Shown: piece after piece, positions 34,365-42,646 of the stretch | Position numbering within the stretch: the stretch's first letter is position 1 | Layout of the letters: each line of letters starts with the position of its first letter | Source: a virus | Strand: one strand, 5' to 3' | Length of the DNA: 64,000 nt | Virus record (IMG/VR): IMGVR_UViG_3300027779_003171 | Coordinates: 1 to 64,000 of that record | Position numbers and translations under genes: made by a program | The notes under the pieces: model-generated | Seen by the model: the letters and a program-made list of their open reading frames with translations, nothing else | Told to the model about the DNA's origin: nothing | The model's database searches: none

Positions 34365-35327
34365 ATGGAAGAACCTATCCTTACAAACAACCCGAACCGT
34401 TTCGTTGTTTTCCCAATTAAACACCCAGACATCTGGGATTTTTATAAAAAAGCAGAGGCGAGCTTCTGGACAGCGGAAGAGGTTGACCTTTCGGACGACC
34501 TAGAACAATACGACTCGCTAGAGCCCGGGGAGAAACATTTCATCAATAACGTGCTCGCTTTTTTCGCTGCTTCCGACGGGATAGTTAATGAAAATCTTGC
34601 AGAAAATTTTGTTAACGAGGTTCAGTATCCAGAAGCTAAATTTTTTTACGGCTTCCAAATCATGATGGAGAATATCCACAGCGAGATGTACTCTTTATTG
34701 ATCGACACTTACGTAAAAGACCCCGCCGAGCAGCATAAATATTTCAATGCGGTAGATGAGATTCCCTGCGTAAAGAAAAAGGCAGTGTGGGCCTTGGACT
34801 GGATTCACTCCGCGAGTTTCGCTGAAAGGTTGATTGCGTTTGCTGCGGTAGAAGGGATTTTTTTTAGTGGCAGCTTCTGTTCTATTTTTTGGCTAAAGAA
34901 AAGGGGGCTGCTTCCTGGTTTTAGTTTCTCAAACGAGCTTATTAGTAGGGACGAGGGGTTGCATTGTGATTTCGCCTGTCACCTCCACAACCATCATGTG
35001 GTTAACAAGGTTCCAAAAGAAAGGATTCAGGAAATTATTTCCTTAGCGTTAGATATCGAGAAAGAGTTCATCACCGACTCGTTGCCCGTTGACCTAATTG
35101 GAATGAATTGCAACTTGATGAAACAATATCTTGAGTTCGTAGCCGACAGACTTTTGGTGGACCTGAAATGTAAAAAAATATACGGGACTCAAAACCCATT
35201 CGACTTTATGCAAAATATTGCGTTGCAAAACAAAACAAACTTTTTTGAGAAAAGGGTGGCTGAATATGCAAAGGCAAACGTCGGAGGAAAAGCGAGTGCA
35301 GAATTAAACTTTGATGCGGAATTTTAA
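34365..35327 (+). CDS. nrdB: Ribonucleotide reductase class I beta subunit
   Basis: 320 residues. [12 protein letters not shown], the metal-binding helices ([34 protein letters not shown] with E, H and the radical Tyr), and [16 protein letters not shown] with the second E-x-x-H pair are all present, so it looks active. It ends with [10 protein letters not shown], typical of the C-terminal tail that docks to NrdA. Two bases separate it from nrdA. Confidence 0.95.
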   Translation: MEEPILTNNPNRFVVFPIKHPDIWDFYKKAEASFWTAEEVDLSDDLEQYDSLEPGEKHFINNVLAFFAASDGIVNENLAENFVNEVQYPEAKFFYGFQIMMENIHSEMYSLLIDTYVKDPAEQHKYFNAVDEIPCVKKKAVWALDWIHSASFAERLIAFAAVEGIFFSGSFCSIFWLKKRGLLPGFSFSNELISRDEGLHCDFACHLHNHHVVNKVPKERIQEIISLALDIEKEFITDSLPVDLIGMNCNLMKQYLEFVADRLLVDLKCKKIYGTQNPFDFMQNIALQNKTNFFEKRVAEYAKANVGGKASAELNFDAEF

Positions 35328-35329
35328 AA

Positions 35330-37684
35330 ATGGAAGTCTTAAAACGTAACGGCAGCACAGAGCCCGTAAAATTAGATAAAATAACGGCCAGGATAAAGAA
35401 GCAGACCTATGACCTTAATCAAGACCACGTAGACTACATGGAGGTGGTTAAAAAAACCATCTCTGGCCTGTACGACGGCATAACCACCACAGAGTTAGAC
35501 AGTCTTGCGGCGGAGACAGCGGCAAGCCTATCGTCTACCCACCCAGACTATTCTTTTTTAGCGTCCAGGATTGCTTTAACGAGGCTTTACAAGTCCTTGG
35601 TTAAGCCTTTCTCGAAGAATGCGAAAAGAATTTATGAGGATGGATTTATTTCTGAAGAGGTTTACGAGGTTATCAAGAATAATGCTCGAAAAATCAACTC
35701 TCTGATCGTCGGGGATAGAGACTTTAATATAGACTATTTTGGCTTCAAGACGCTGGAGAGGAGCTACCTTTTAAAGGTCGGTGGAGAAATAGCTGAATGC
35801 CCACAATACATGTACATGAGGGTAGCTTTGGGTATTTGGGGCGACGATTGGGACAACGTACAAAAAACATACGACATGCTTTCAGAGGGGATGTTCACAC
35901 ACGCAACCCCTACCTTGTTTAATTCTGGAACCCCATGCAACCAGCTTGCTTCGTGCTTCCTTATAGGGAATAAGTCGGACAGTATTGATGGATTATTTGA
36001 TACGCTTAAGGACGTTGCTCATATATCAAAATGGGCTGGAGGGATCGGTTTGCATGTTCACAATGTGAGAGCTAAGGGCAGCTTCATTAAAGGCACAGGA
36101 GGGCAATCTGACGGCCTTATACCCATGATGAGAACCTATAACGAGGTTGCTCGATGGATAAATCAAGGAGGCAAACGCAAGGGGTCTTTTGCCATATACC
36201 TTGAGCCGTGGCATTCGGATATTTTTGAGTTCGTAGAGCTTAGAAAAAACCACGGGAAAGAAGAGATGAGGGCTAGGGATTTATTTTTGGCACTTTGGAT
36301 TCCCGACTTGTTCATGGAAAGAGTCAAGAACGATGAGGAGTGGAGTCTATTTTGCCCCAACGAGGCCCCGAATCTTTCGGACATGTTTGACACCCCGAAA
36401 GGGAAGAAATTTACAAAGCTATACCTTAAGTACGAGGAAGAAGGGTTAGCCAAAAAGAAAGTTAAGGCGCGAGACTTGTGGACGGAGATTTTAAAAGCTC
36501 AAATGGAGACAGGAACGCCGTACATTTTATATAAAGATGCAGCAAATAATAAATCGAACCAGAAAAACGTAGGGACAATAAAGTCTAGCAATTTATGTAC
36601 CGAGATAATTGAGTTCTCTGACCACAAAGAGCAAGCTGTTTGTAACCTAGCGAGCATTGTCCTTAATAAATTAGTGGAGGTTCCAAGCGGGCAGGTTCGG
36701 TCTCAAGACAAGTCTAAGAGAACCTTTAATTTTGAAGAGCTAGAGGGCGTAGCCTATCAAGTTGCCCTAAATTTGAACAGGGTGATTGACGTTACCTTTT
36801 ACCCGACGAAAGAAGCAGAAAAATCGAACCTTCGTCATAGACCAATTGGGATCGGGGTTCAAGGTCTGGCGGATACGTTTGCCATGCTAGGTTACCCATT
36901 CGAATCTGATGAGGCCGCGAGTTTAAATAAAGAAATTTTTGCAGCCATTTACCACGGGGCAATGCGAGCGTCTATTGACTTAGCTAAAAAACATGGCCCC
37001 TACGATTCTTTTAAGGGGTCACCCCTTTCCGAGGGCAAGTTTCAATTTGATCTATGGAAGCAAGAACCTTCCGAAAGCTGGGACTGGGAGGCTTTGAAAA
37101 AAAAGCTACTCAAACACGGAGCAAGAAACTCACTCCTGTTAGCTCCAATGCCGACAGCATCAACGGCCCAGATACTAGGGAATAACGAATGCTTCGAGCC
37201 GTTTACAAGCAACCTTTACAAAAGGAATACTCTTGGCGGGGAATTCGTCGTGATTAACAAGCATCTAATCCAAGATTTGATTAACTTGGAATTATGGGAC
37301 GAATCCATGAAGCTTAAGCTTTACGAAAGTGATGGCTCCGTCCAGAACATTGACGAGATACCAGAGGAGATAAAGTCCCTTTACAAAACTGTGTGGGAAA
37401 TTTCCCAAAAACACATCATTGATATGTCGGCTTCACGAGGTATATACGTTTGTCAGTCACAGTCAATGAACTTGTTTATGGCAGACCCCAGCATAGGTAA
37501 ATTAAATTCGGCTCATTTTTACGGGTGGGAAAAGGGCTTAAAGACTGGCATGTACTATCTAAGGACTCAGCCAAAAGCGTTCGCCTTAAAGGGGTTAGGG
37601 GTAAGTTCCGACAAGGGGGAGGAGGAAGCGGCCCTAAGCTGTTCCATAGAAACACCAGAAAATTGTGAATCTTGTAGTTCTTGA
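35330..37684 (+). CDS. nrdA: Ribonucleotide reductase class I alpha subunit
   Basis: 784 residues. N-terminal ATP-cone (VLKRNGSTEPVKLDKI). The active site includes TPTLFNSGTPCNQLASCFL (first redox Cys), NLCTEI and AVCNLASIVLN (N-x-C-x-E and second Cys), MPTASTAQILGNNECFEP, and a C-terminal C-x-x-C (CESC). All catalytic parts seen. Reduces NDPs with NrdB to feed phage DNA synthesis. No intein or intron is seen. Confidence 0.96.
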   Translation: MEVLKRNGSTEPVKLDKITARIKKQTYDLNQDHVDYMEVVKKTISGLYDGITTTELDSLAAETAASLSSTHPDYSFLASRIALTRLYKSLVKPFSKNAKRIYEDGFISEEVYEVIKNNARKINSLIVGDRDFNIDYFGFKTLERSYLLKVGGEIAECPQYMYMRVALGIWGDDWDNVQKTYDMLSEGMFTHATPTLFNSGTPCNQLASCFLIGNKSDSIDGLFDTLKDVAHISKWAGGIGLHVHNVRAKGSFIKGTGGQSDGLIPMMRTYNEVARWINQGGKRKGSFAIYLEPWHSDIFEFVELRKNHGKEEMRARDLFLALWIPDLFMERVKNDEEWSLFCPNEAPNLSDMFDTPKGKKFTKLYLKYEEEGLAKKKVKARDLWTEILKAQMETGTPYILYKDAANNKSNQKNVGTIKSSNLCTEIIEFSDHKEQAVCNLASIVLNKLVEVPSGQVRSQDKSKRTFNFEELEGVAYQVALNLNRVIDVTFYPTKEAEKSNLRHRPIGIGVQGLADTFAMLGYPFESDEAASLNKEIFAAIYHGAMRASIDLAKKHGPYDSFKGSPLSEGKFQFDLWKQEPSESWDWEALKKKLLKHGARNSLLLAPMPTASTAQILGNNECFEPFTSNLYKRNTLGGEFVVINKHLIQDLINLELWDESMKLKLYESDGSVQNIDEIPEEIKSLYKTVWEISQKHIIDMSASRGIYVCQSQSMNLFMADPSIGKLNSAHFYGWEKGLKTGMYYLRTQPKAFALKGLGVSSDKGEEEAALSCSIETPENCESCSS

Positions 37685-37909
37685 GTGTAATATAGAGTAC
37701 AGAAGGTAGATGAAAGAAACAGGTCTTAATACGAGACAACTTTATCTGAGTAAGAAACTGGATTTTATACTTCTTATTTTTTAATTGATGCCATTTTGAC
37801 GCATTTAAGTATCACTTTAAAAGCGTCATAAAGACACTCCCCTATGCTTTTCTTTAAAAAACCCCAAGAAAACCTAGCTTTTTAAGTGGCATAGTTCTTG
37901 CGGAAGTAA
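37685..37909 (+). promoter_or_regulatory. nrdA-hsp20 spacer with inverted repeat and possible sigma54-like site
   Basis: 225 A/T-rich bases. GACGC...GCGTC (about 37798-37827) form an inverted repeat around an A/T core. TGGCATAGTTCTTGC at 37887-37901 has the GG-N10-GC spacing of a sigma54 -24/-12 promoter just before the hsp20 start. A match of this length is expected about once by chance in a window of this size, so it is weak evidence. Confidence 0.3.
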
Positions 37910-37915
37910 GTGACT

Positions 37916-38287
37916 ATGCATATACTACCAATACTAAGCAGAATGAACGAACTAATGACCGAAGACGAGGATTCCAACAACTACCGGAGGAGCTCCAGCT
38001 ATTGCAGAGACGATAGTTTAAATAGATTTGTAGAGGATAAAAACTTTTTCAAATTAAAATTAAATATCGCAGGAGCAGACAAAGAAAGTATAGACATCTC
38101 CCACGACGACAATACGTTGGTAGTTTTAGCCAGATGTGATGACGGAGTTGACTATCATTACAGATGCCACCTCTCAAATGAGAGGGCTGAAGTTAAAAAA
38201 ACGGAAGCAAAATACGAGAACGGAATCCTTAATCTGATTATCCCGAAGCATGAAAAGGCCAAGCCGCTGTCCATTAAGGTTGACTGA
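37916..38287 (+). CDS. Hsp20/alpha-crystallin-type small heat-shock protein
   Basis: About 123 residues. The alpha-crystallin domain spans residues ~40-123: FFKLKLNIAGADKESIDIS, DNTLVVLAR, YENGILNLIIPK (the GxLxxxxPK pattern of Hsp20) and KPLSIKVD at the end. ATP-independent holdase, found in many large phages, especially cyanophages, near structural or tRNA genes. A GTG at 37910 is an alternative start. The promoter for the first tRNAs lies at its stop codon. Confidence 0.85.
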   Translation: MHILPILSRMNELMTEDEDSNNYRRSSSYCRDDSLNRFVEDKNFFKLKLNIAGADKESIDISHDDNTLVVLARCDDGVDYHYRCHLSNERAEVKKTEAKYENGILNLIIPKHEKAKPLSIKVD

Positions 38288-38307
38288 AGATAAGGTTAAG
38301 CTATGAT
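38280..38307 (+). promoter_or_regulatory. Promoter for tRNA-Gly/tRNA-Arg
   Basis: TTGACT (38280-38285), 16-base spacer containing TAAGGTT, TATGAT (38302-38307), 11 bases to the tRNA-Gly 5' end. AAGGTT is four bases before the -10, as at three other sites. Confidence 0.75.
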
Positions 38308-38318
38308 TGCGGTCCGTT

Positions 38319-38392
38319 GCGGGTGTCGTATAATGGTATTACTCCAGCCTTCCAAGCTGATAACGCGAGTTCGATTCTCGCCACCCGCTCCA
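38319..38392 (+). tRNA. tRNA-Gly (anticodon TCC)
   Basis: Acceptor GCGGGTG pairs with CACCCGC. The anticodon stem CCAGC/GCTGA has loop CTTCCAA. The T arm GCGAG-TTCGATT-CTCGC is clear, and CCA is encoded. Confidence 0.95.
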
Positions 38393-38395
38393 GTC

Positions 38396-38472
38396 GCTCT
38401 TGTAGCTCAATTGGATAGAGCATCGGTTTTCTAAACCGAGGGTTCTGGGTTCGAGTCCCAGCGGGAGTACCA
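38396..38472 (+). tRNA. tRNA-Arg (anticodon TCT)
   Basis: Acceptor GCTCTTG pairs with CGGGAGT with G-T wobbles. The anticodon stem TCGGT/ACCGA has loop TTTCTAA. T arm CTGGG-TTCGAGT-CCCAG; CCA is encoded. Three bases separate it from tRNA-Gly. Confidence 0.95.
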
Positions 38473-38485
38473 CCTTGGGAAAGAT

Positions 38486-38728
38486 ATGAGTGAAAGAACT
38501 AAAAAATACTTTGAGACGGGAAAGGGGAAGAAAGCTTTGAATAAAGCGAGGAAGGCATACGACCAAAGAGACCCCGAGAAAAGAAGGAAACAAAAGAGGG
38601 ACTACATGCGTCGGAAAAGGGCAGAAGACCCTGATGCTTGGAAATATAAAAATTTACAACCATCCGTTGTGAAACAAGAGAAAAAAACAGACCAAAATGA
38701 AAAACAAAAATACAAGCGAAAGCTGTGA
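38486..38728 (+). CDS. Small very basic protein, unknown
   Basis: 80 residues, rich in Lys and Arg (KAYDQRDPEKRRKQKRDYMRRKRAED). It resembles the basic KAYxxxxPEKRR arrays found before HNH nuclease domains, and may be a nucleic-acid-binding remnant or stand-alone binder. Overlaps the next gene by 32 bases. Confidence 0.55.
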   Translation: MSERTKKYFETGKGKKALNKARKAYDQRDPEKRRKQKRDYMRRKRAEDPDAWKYKNLQPSVVKQEKKTDQNEKQKYKRKL

Positions 38729-39020
38729 TACCCAAACGGAGACTTGCAGCACGACAAAAGAAAATAGATTAACAACGGTTAAGACTGTTTATGCTAGGGC
38801 TGCTGTAGTTCTGCTGGCTCTCAACTTCGGCCTTACTGGTTACGTGGTTTACAATATGAACCAAAACACACAGGCTCAAATTGATGGTCTTACAGAGGGT
38901 GCGTCCATGAGGGGGGCGACGACTCCGGGAACGACCACGACGGATCAAACCCCCCAAACCGCTGGCACTCAAACAGAGCAGGGAACAACACCTTCTCCTG
39001 TCACCACGAGAGACCAATAG
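38697..39020 (+). CDS. Single-pass membrane protein with Thr-rich tail
   Basis: 107 residues. Hydrophilic N-terminus, one membrane segment (AAVVLLALNFGLTGYVVY), then a Thr/Gln/Pro-rich C-terminal tail. No lipobox. It ends one base before tRNA-Val. Function unknown. Confidence 0.6.
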   Translation: MKNKNTSESCDTQTETCSTTKENRLTTVKTVYARAAVVLLALNFGLTGYVVYNMNQNTQAQIDGLTEGASMRGATTPGTTTTDQTPQTAGTQTEQGTTPSPVTTRDQ

Positions 39021-39021
39021 A

Positions 39022-39096
39022 GCGAGCATAGCTCAGTGGAAGAGCAACTGGTTTACACCCAGTAGGTCGTAGGTTCGAATCCTTCTGCTCGTACCA
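39022..39096 (+). tRNA. tRNA-Val (anticodon TAC)
   Basis: Acceptor GCGAGCA/TGCTCGT, anticodon stem ACTGG/CCAGT with loop TTTACAC, T arm with TTCGAAT, encoded CCA. Confidence 0.95.
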
Positions 39097-39120
39097 CCTC
39101 TATTTTGGTGTAATAACAAC

Positions 39121-39142
39121 ACGCCCTTTGGTGGGCGTTTTT
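39121..39142 (+). terminator. Intrinsic terminator after tRNA-Val
   Basis: ACGCCC (39121-39126) pairs with GGGCGT (39133-39138), followed by a T run to 39142. It stands just before the next ATG at 39146. Confidence 0.7.
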
Positions 39143-39145
39143 ATT

Positions 39146-39412
39146 ATGAAAACCAAAAAAACAAGGAAAAAAGGTAAAAAGAGCTCAAAACTTTCTTTTT
39201 TAAGGAAGTCTTGGGACAAACTAAAACATGGTGGAGAGTCTCTTTTGGGCTGGCTAGAGTGGCATACACGTCTAGTGGGAGCATTAGGACTTATTGTTGC
39301 TGGTTGGGTGCTATTATGCCCAGCGGTTTCTCTTGAAGCTACTCTGGCTTGGGGGGCAATTGTTGTTGGTGGGTATCACCTACTAATGGAGCTGAAAGAC
39401 AGGCTCCTATAA
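39146..39412 (+). CDS. Small membrane protein with basic N-terminus
   Basis: 88 residues from ATG 39146, the first start after the terminator hairpin. Lys/Arg-rich N-terminus, then two hydrophobic segments (LVGALGLIVAGWVLLCPAV; ATLAWGAIVVGGYHLLMEL). Holin-like topology is possible, but no family is recognised. Confidence 0.6.
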   Translation: MKTKKTRKKGKKSSKLSFLRKSWDKLKHGGESLLGWLEWHTRLVGALGLIVAGWVLLCPAVSLEATLAWGAIVVGGYHLLMELKDRLL

Positions 39413-39439
39413 GCCGCAAGACACCAATTATTAAACTTA

Positions 39440-39467
39440 AGCCCTACTTCGGTGGGGCTTTTTTTTT
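39440..39467 (+). terminator. Intrinsic terminator with TTCG tetraloop
   Basis: AGCCCTAC (39440-39447), loop TTCG, GTGGGGCT (8-bp stem with one T-G pair), followed by a nine-T run. Ends the small membrane gene; the next promoter overlaps its T run. Confidence 0.9.
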
Positions 39468-39493
39468 GACTCAGAATAAGGTTATGGTAAAAT
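39466..39493 (+). promoter_or_regulatory. Promoter for tRNA-Thr/Ala/Leu
   Basis: TTGACT (39466-39471), 16-base spacer with TAAGGTT, TAAAAT (39488-39493), eight bases to tRNA-Thr. AAGGTT again lies four bases before the -10. Confidence 0.75.
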
Positions 39494-39501
39494 ATCTTGA
39501 G

Positions 39502-39577
39502 GCTTGAGTAGCTTTAATGGTAGAGCACGGGTCTTGTAAACCTGAGGTTATCGGTTCGAGTCCGGTCTCAAGCTCCA
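39502..39577 (+). tRNA. tRNA-Thr (anticodon TGT)
   Basis: Acceptor GCTTGAG/CTCAAGC, anticodon loop CTTGTAA in stem CGGGT/ACCTG, T arm with TTCGAGT, encoded CCA. Confidence 0.95.
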
Positions 39578-39578
39578 C

Positions 39579-39654
<76 letters not shown>

Positions 39655-39660
39655 AATTTT

Positions 39661-39747
39661 GGCGAAGTGGTGGAATTGGTATACACAACAGACTTAAAAT
39701 CTGTCGGCGGTATCGCTATGCGGGTTCGAGTCCCGCCTTCGCTACCA
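39661..39747 (+). tRNA. tRNA-Leu (anticodon TAA)
   Basis: Acceptor GGCGAAG/CTTCGCT, anticodon stem CAGAC/CTGTC-type with loop TTAAAAT, a long variable arm (CGGCGGTATCGCTATG) as expected for Leu, T arm CGGG-TTCGAGT-CCCG, encoded CCA. Confidence 0.93.
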
Positions 39748-39757
39748 GAAAATTATT

Positions 39758-40213
39758 ATGACAAAACAACGAAATAGAGAAGATACCGAAGATCGAACGA
39801 CTCTTTACAGGGATGCTCGGTGGAAGCAGGGATGGCCAGCACGATGTTGCCAAGACGTGGATCAGGTCGAGTATTCTATAGTAGATGGCAAGGTAGTTCA
39901 CGTTGCTGTCCTCGAATTAACCAGAAGAGACCCGCACCCCAAGTTTAAAACACCGCCGCAAAGTTATTTTGATTCTATTTTGGATAGATTTAATTCTGAT
40001 TTTCAAGGGAGGTTTGCCGCGCAAACAGCCGAGAAGCTGGGTGTGGAAGCGTACATAATCCTTTTCGATGATGACGTGGAGAGATTATGGGTATACAATC
40101 TCTCCAGAGAGAAAGGATTTCTGGAGTTCTCAAAAGAAGAATACTTTCAATGGCTAAGGGGTAAACATGATAGGAAAATAAATGAAGTTTTACGAAGTGC
40201 AAGAGTAGACTAG
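39758..40213 (+). CDS. Unknown protein, possible nuclease-like fold
   Basis: 151 residues. ARWKQGWPARCCQDVDQVEY, then VAVLELTRRDP and VEAYIILFDDDVERLWVYNL. The spacing of acidic residues (DQVEY...LELTR) followed by a predicted beta strand recalls restriction-endonuclease-like folds, but no motif is decisive. Directly follows tRNA-Leu. Confidence 0.6.
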   Translation: MTKQRNREDTEDRTTLYRDARWKQGWPARCCQDVDQVEYSIVDGKVVHVAVLELTRRDPHPKFKTPPQSYFDSILDRFNSDFQGRFAAQTAEKLGVEAYIILFDDDVERLWVYNLSREKGFLEFSKEEYFQWLRGKHDRKINEVLRSARVD

Positions 40214-40225
40214 GAGAATAAAATT

Positions 40226-40387
40226 ATGGGACACAAAATACTAGACGTTAAAGCGGACATTCACGAAGATGTTGAAGCGTATTTTAATAAGAGGGAGCAG
40301 GAGCATCGTTGTTGGAGTACGTTAGCAGAAATCAGAGAAGATGTACTCGACATTGTAGACAAACATTTTGAAAAGATAGAAAGATAA
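40226..40387 (+). CDS. Small acidic protein, 53 residues, unknown
   Basis: GGAG lies upstream of ATG 40226. Opens MGHKILDVKADIHEDVEAYF, helical and charged, ends FEKIER. No family recognised. Confidence 0.5.
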   Translation: MGHKILDVKADIHEDVEAYFNKREQEHRCWSTLAEIREDVLDIVDKHFEKIER

Positions 40388-40414
40388 ATTACGCTACGGG
40401 GTGTAATCTAGTGT

Positions 40415-41041
40415 GTGAGACTAGGGAACATTCTTTTCATTCATATTCCTAGAACTGGGGGAACTCATTTTGAGAAACTCTTAGGCTTCAAGGGGCACGA
40501 CTCCCCGCCTCGTTGCGGCAACGCAGATTACCCCACAAACCATAAGGAAATCATGGGGTGGGACAAGCATCTAGGCATTATGTTGCAACATGCGACGTAT
40601 CCAGAGATGGTCAAACACGGCCTTTACAAACCTGAAGAAGAACTAGTTACAGTCTCCATAATTAGAGACCCATACCAAAGAGCGGTTTCTTTATTCAAAT
40701 ATTACGGGGGGGACAAAAAGTGGAAATCTTTTAATAATTTTTTGAAGATTTTATCCTCCAGCCTTCATACTCGGTACTTTTACTATCCACAGTGCGAATA
40801 TTTAATTCAGGAAGAGGAGGTAGTCATTAAAAATCTAATTAGATTCGAGAACTACCAAGAGGACATGGAGAGATTCAGTGATGAAAACAATCTTGATCTA
40901 CAAGTCACTTTCGATTCGGCGATGCAAAAAGAAAAAACAGAAAAGAATTTAAAAAAATATTACATCAACCCAGAACATACGAAAACAGTGGAGAGGGTTT
41001 ATGCTAGGGATTTCGAGCTGCTTGGCTACCCTCACCTGTAA
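40415..41041 (+). CDS. Sulfotransferase-family protein
   Basis: 208 residues from GTG 40415. FIHIPRTGGTHFEKLL carries the 5'-phosphosulfate-binding loop of PAPS-dependent sulfotransferases (xIPRTGGT), and TVSIIRDPYQRAVSLFKYY the 3'-phosphate-binding R-D-P-x-x-R...S motif. The last ~100 residues are variable. It would move sulfate from PAPS to a glycan or other acceptor. It faces a second sulfotransferase gene across a two-base gap (convergent). Confidence 0.82.
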   Translation: MRLGNILFIHIPRTGGTHFEKLLGFKGHDSPPRCGNADYPTNHKEIMGWDKHLGIMLQHATYPEMVKHGLYKPEEELVTVSIIRDPYQRAVSLFKYYGGDKKWKSFNNFLKILSSSLHTRYFYYPQCEYLIQEEEVVIKNLIRFENYQEDMERFSDENNLDLQVTFDSAMQKEKTEKNLKKYYINPEHTKTVERVYARDFELLGYPHL

Positions 41042-41043
41042 GC

Positions 41044-41616
41044 CTAGTGAGACTTGCTGAACTTATACCCGAAATACTTGATATCTTTTGCGTATTTTTC
41101 CGCAACGATTTGTTTTGTTTCATCATCGTAATATTCGGTATAGTGTTTGTGTTCTGTTTTGTTTTCGTGGGGAAGTTCTTGTTGGGGGATTCCAATTTTG
41201 TCGCAGATTATGTTGAAATCTTCTTGAAGGTTTTCGAACCTTCCTATGAAGTCTACAAGTTGTACGCCATCTAAAAACAACTGATCATACTGAGGGTTTC
41301 CTTTATCTTCCAATGAACCTTCCCCTTCAATATTATTTTCAAATTGCAAAACCCAACATCTAAATGATAAATCATCTCCTTTTAAAGTGTCGCCCGCGAT
41401 TTGCTTACGCCACATATAATGACCAAGCATTTTATTCCACGGATTTCTTACAAACGAAAAAGTAAAATACTCATTCCACACATCCGCGCCGAACTGCTTA
41501 ATGTAGCGAGAACATTTTCTGTGGTCATACCTTCGATGATTAAAATGTGACTCAATAGACGTACCTGCGGTACGATTTATATGAACAAAAATAAATTTAT
41601 GATTATGATCAATCAT
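41044..41616 (-). CDS. Sulfotransferase-family protein (Sulfotransfer_2-like)
   Basis: 190 residues. FIFVHINRTAGTSIESHF (NRTAGTS in place of PRTGGTS) and FTFSFVRNPWNKMLGHYMW (VRNPWxR-type 3' loop) match bacterial and phage PAPS sulfotransferases. It ends AKDIKYFGYKFSKSH. Only modestly similar to the opposing sulfotransferase, so not a recent duplicate of it. The 5' flank carries a tail fragment of a third copy. Confidence 0.82.
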   Translation of the reverse strand: MIDHNHKFIFVHINRTAGTSIESHFNHRRYDHRKCSRYIKQFGADVWNEYFTFSFVRNPWNKMLGHYMWRKQIAGDTLKGDDLSFRCWVLQFENNIEGEGSLEDKGNPQYDQLFLDGVQLVDFIGRFENLQEDFNIICDKIGIPQQELPHENKTEHKHYTEYYDDETKQIVAEKYAKDIKYFGYKFSKSH

Positions 41617-41651
41617 TTTCTTTGCTCTCTAAATTTATAACCGAAATACTT
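41613..41651 (-). pseudogene. C-terminal relic of another sulfotransferase
   Basis: Minus-strand frame reads KYFGYKFREQRK and stops at a TGA overlapping the ATG at 41616. The KYFGYKF codons match the tail of the adjacent sulfotransferase at about 18 of 21 bases. The rest of the gene is absent. It suggests a lost tandem copy. Confidence 0.6.
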
Positions 41652-41865
41652 ACCCGTCTTTGATCTTTCTTTTTTGATCTTTTAAAAATTTTTTAGTAAC
41701 AGTAAACGCCGCTTTGCATTCTTTACATTCCATTACTTCTTTGCATTTGTGCTCATCTTCGCAGGTATCTTCCTTATTATACTTACACCCTACTTCTGGC
41801 ATTGTCGTTTTGATAAGCCTAGCTTTTTCGCTCGGGACACAGTATGGACAGGCGTAGTAGTACAT
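41650..41865 (-). CDS. Small zinc-ribbon-like protein
   Basis: 71 residues from ATG 41865 (MYYYACPYCVPSEKARL). C-x-x-C near the start, CKYNKEDTCEDEHKC and CKECKAAF further on, so several Cys pairs could bind zinc. A longer frame to 41937 has no better signal and would run into the acpS promoter. Function unknown. Confidence 0.6.
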   Translation of the reverse strand: MYYYACPYCVPSEKARLIKTTMPEVGCKYNKEDTCEDEHKCKEVMECKECKAAFTVTKKFLKDQKRKIKDG

Positions 41866-41894
41866 GTAAAGTATTACACTTTTTTTGATTTTTC

Positions 41895-41923
41895 TTGAGT
41901 TTTTTCGAGAAAATTGGTACACT
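41895..41923 (+). promoter_or_regulatory. Sigma70-type promoter of acpS
   Basis: TTGAGT (41895-41900), 17-base spacer, TACACT (41918-41923), 17 bases to ATG 41941. Confidence 0.65.
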
Positions 41924-41940
41924 TTTAGTGGATTCAAAAA

Positions 41941-42324
41941 ATGATCATAGGAGTAGGAACAGATGCAATAAGCATACCCCGAGTAAGGGGGATGAAGAAA
42001 AGGTGGGGTAATAAATTCTTAAATAGAGTCTTTACCTCCTCAGAGAAGAAGTACTGTAATCAATTCAGCGACCCCTCTCAACATTACGCCGTTCGCTTCG
42101 CAGCCAAAGAAGCCGCCTCGAAAGCTCTAGGGGTCGGCTTTGGCGGAGAGTTAGACTGGAAAGATATCGTAGTGAGCAACAACAAGGAAGGGAAGCCCTT
42201 CATTAAGTTTAGAAATGCTGTGGCAAAAAAAATAAAAAAGAATGGGTACAAATGTCACCTTTCGATGTCTCACTGCACTGATTACGCGGTAGCCGTTACC
42301 ATACTTGAGTTAGAGCCAAATTAA
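41941..42324 (+). CDS. acpS: Holo-[acyl-carrier-protein] synthase
   Basis: 127 residues, the normal AcpS length. GVGTDAISIPRV contains the metal-binding Asp; FTSSEKKYC matches FTxxExxYC; RFAAKEAASKALGVGFGG is the diagnostic F-A-x-K-E-A-x-x-K-A-x-G motif with the catalytic Glu; the end HLSMSHCTDYAVAVTILE matches VSLSHxxxxAxAxVI. It would transfer phosphopantetheine from CoA to a Ser of an ACP, presumably the ACP-like protein at 34.0 kb and/or host ACP. Confidence 0.9.
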   Translation: MIIGVGTDAISIPRVRGMKKRWGNKFLNRVFTSSEKKYCNQFSDPSQHYAVRFAAKEAASKALGVGFGGELDWKDIVVSNNKEGKPFIKFRNAVAKKIKKNGYKCHLSMSHCTDYAVAVTILELEPN

Positions 42325-42361
42325 TCCCCAACATGCCCTTGTTTTGCGTGTAAATAAGGGT

Positions 42362-42646
42362 ATGGATTACCAAATACTTGTTAATATAGCCGTAGGTATC
42401 GTTACGCTTATGGGGGGGTGGGTTTTCAAGATGATTCTTGGGCACGTAAACGAAATTAAAGAGGAGCATCACGACCTAATGATAAGACATCACGCTGATG
42501 TTGACAAAATCAGAGAGAAGCACAACGACTTAGCCCTTTCGCTTCCAGACAAGTACGTTAGCAAGGATGACTTTAGGATGTTTTCTGAGCGGATGAACGA
42601 TAGGTTTGATAGGATCGAGGAGAAGCTCGACAATCTTAAAAAGTGA
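42362..42646 (+). CDS. Membrane-anchored coiled-coil protein
   Basis: 94 residues from ATG 42362, with AAGGG before it. One membrane segment (ILVNIAVGIVTLMGGWVFKMIL) is followed by a His-rich helix (EEHHDLMIRHHADVDKIREKH) and a second helical part. Similar layouts are common in small phage proteins near lysis or structural genes. No firm family. Confidence 0.6.
   Translation: MDYQILVNIAVGIVTLMGGWVFKMILGHVNEIKEEHHDLMIRHHADVDKIREKHNDLALSLPDKYVSKDDFRMFSERMNDRFDRIEEKLDNLKK

Noticed and set aside
41866-41937. N-terminal extension of the zinc-ribbon-like gene
   Set aside because: It would overlap the divergent acpS promoter and has no better ribosome-binding signal than ATG 41865, where the Cys motif begins.
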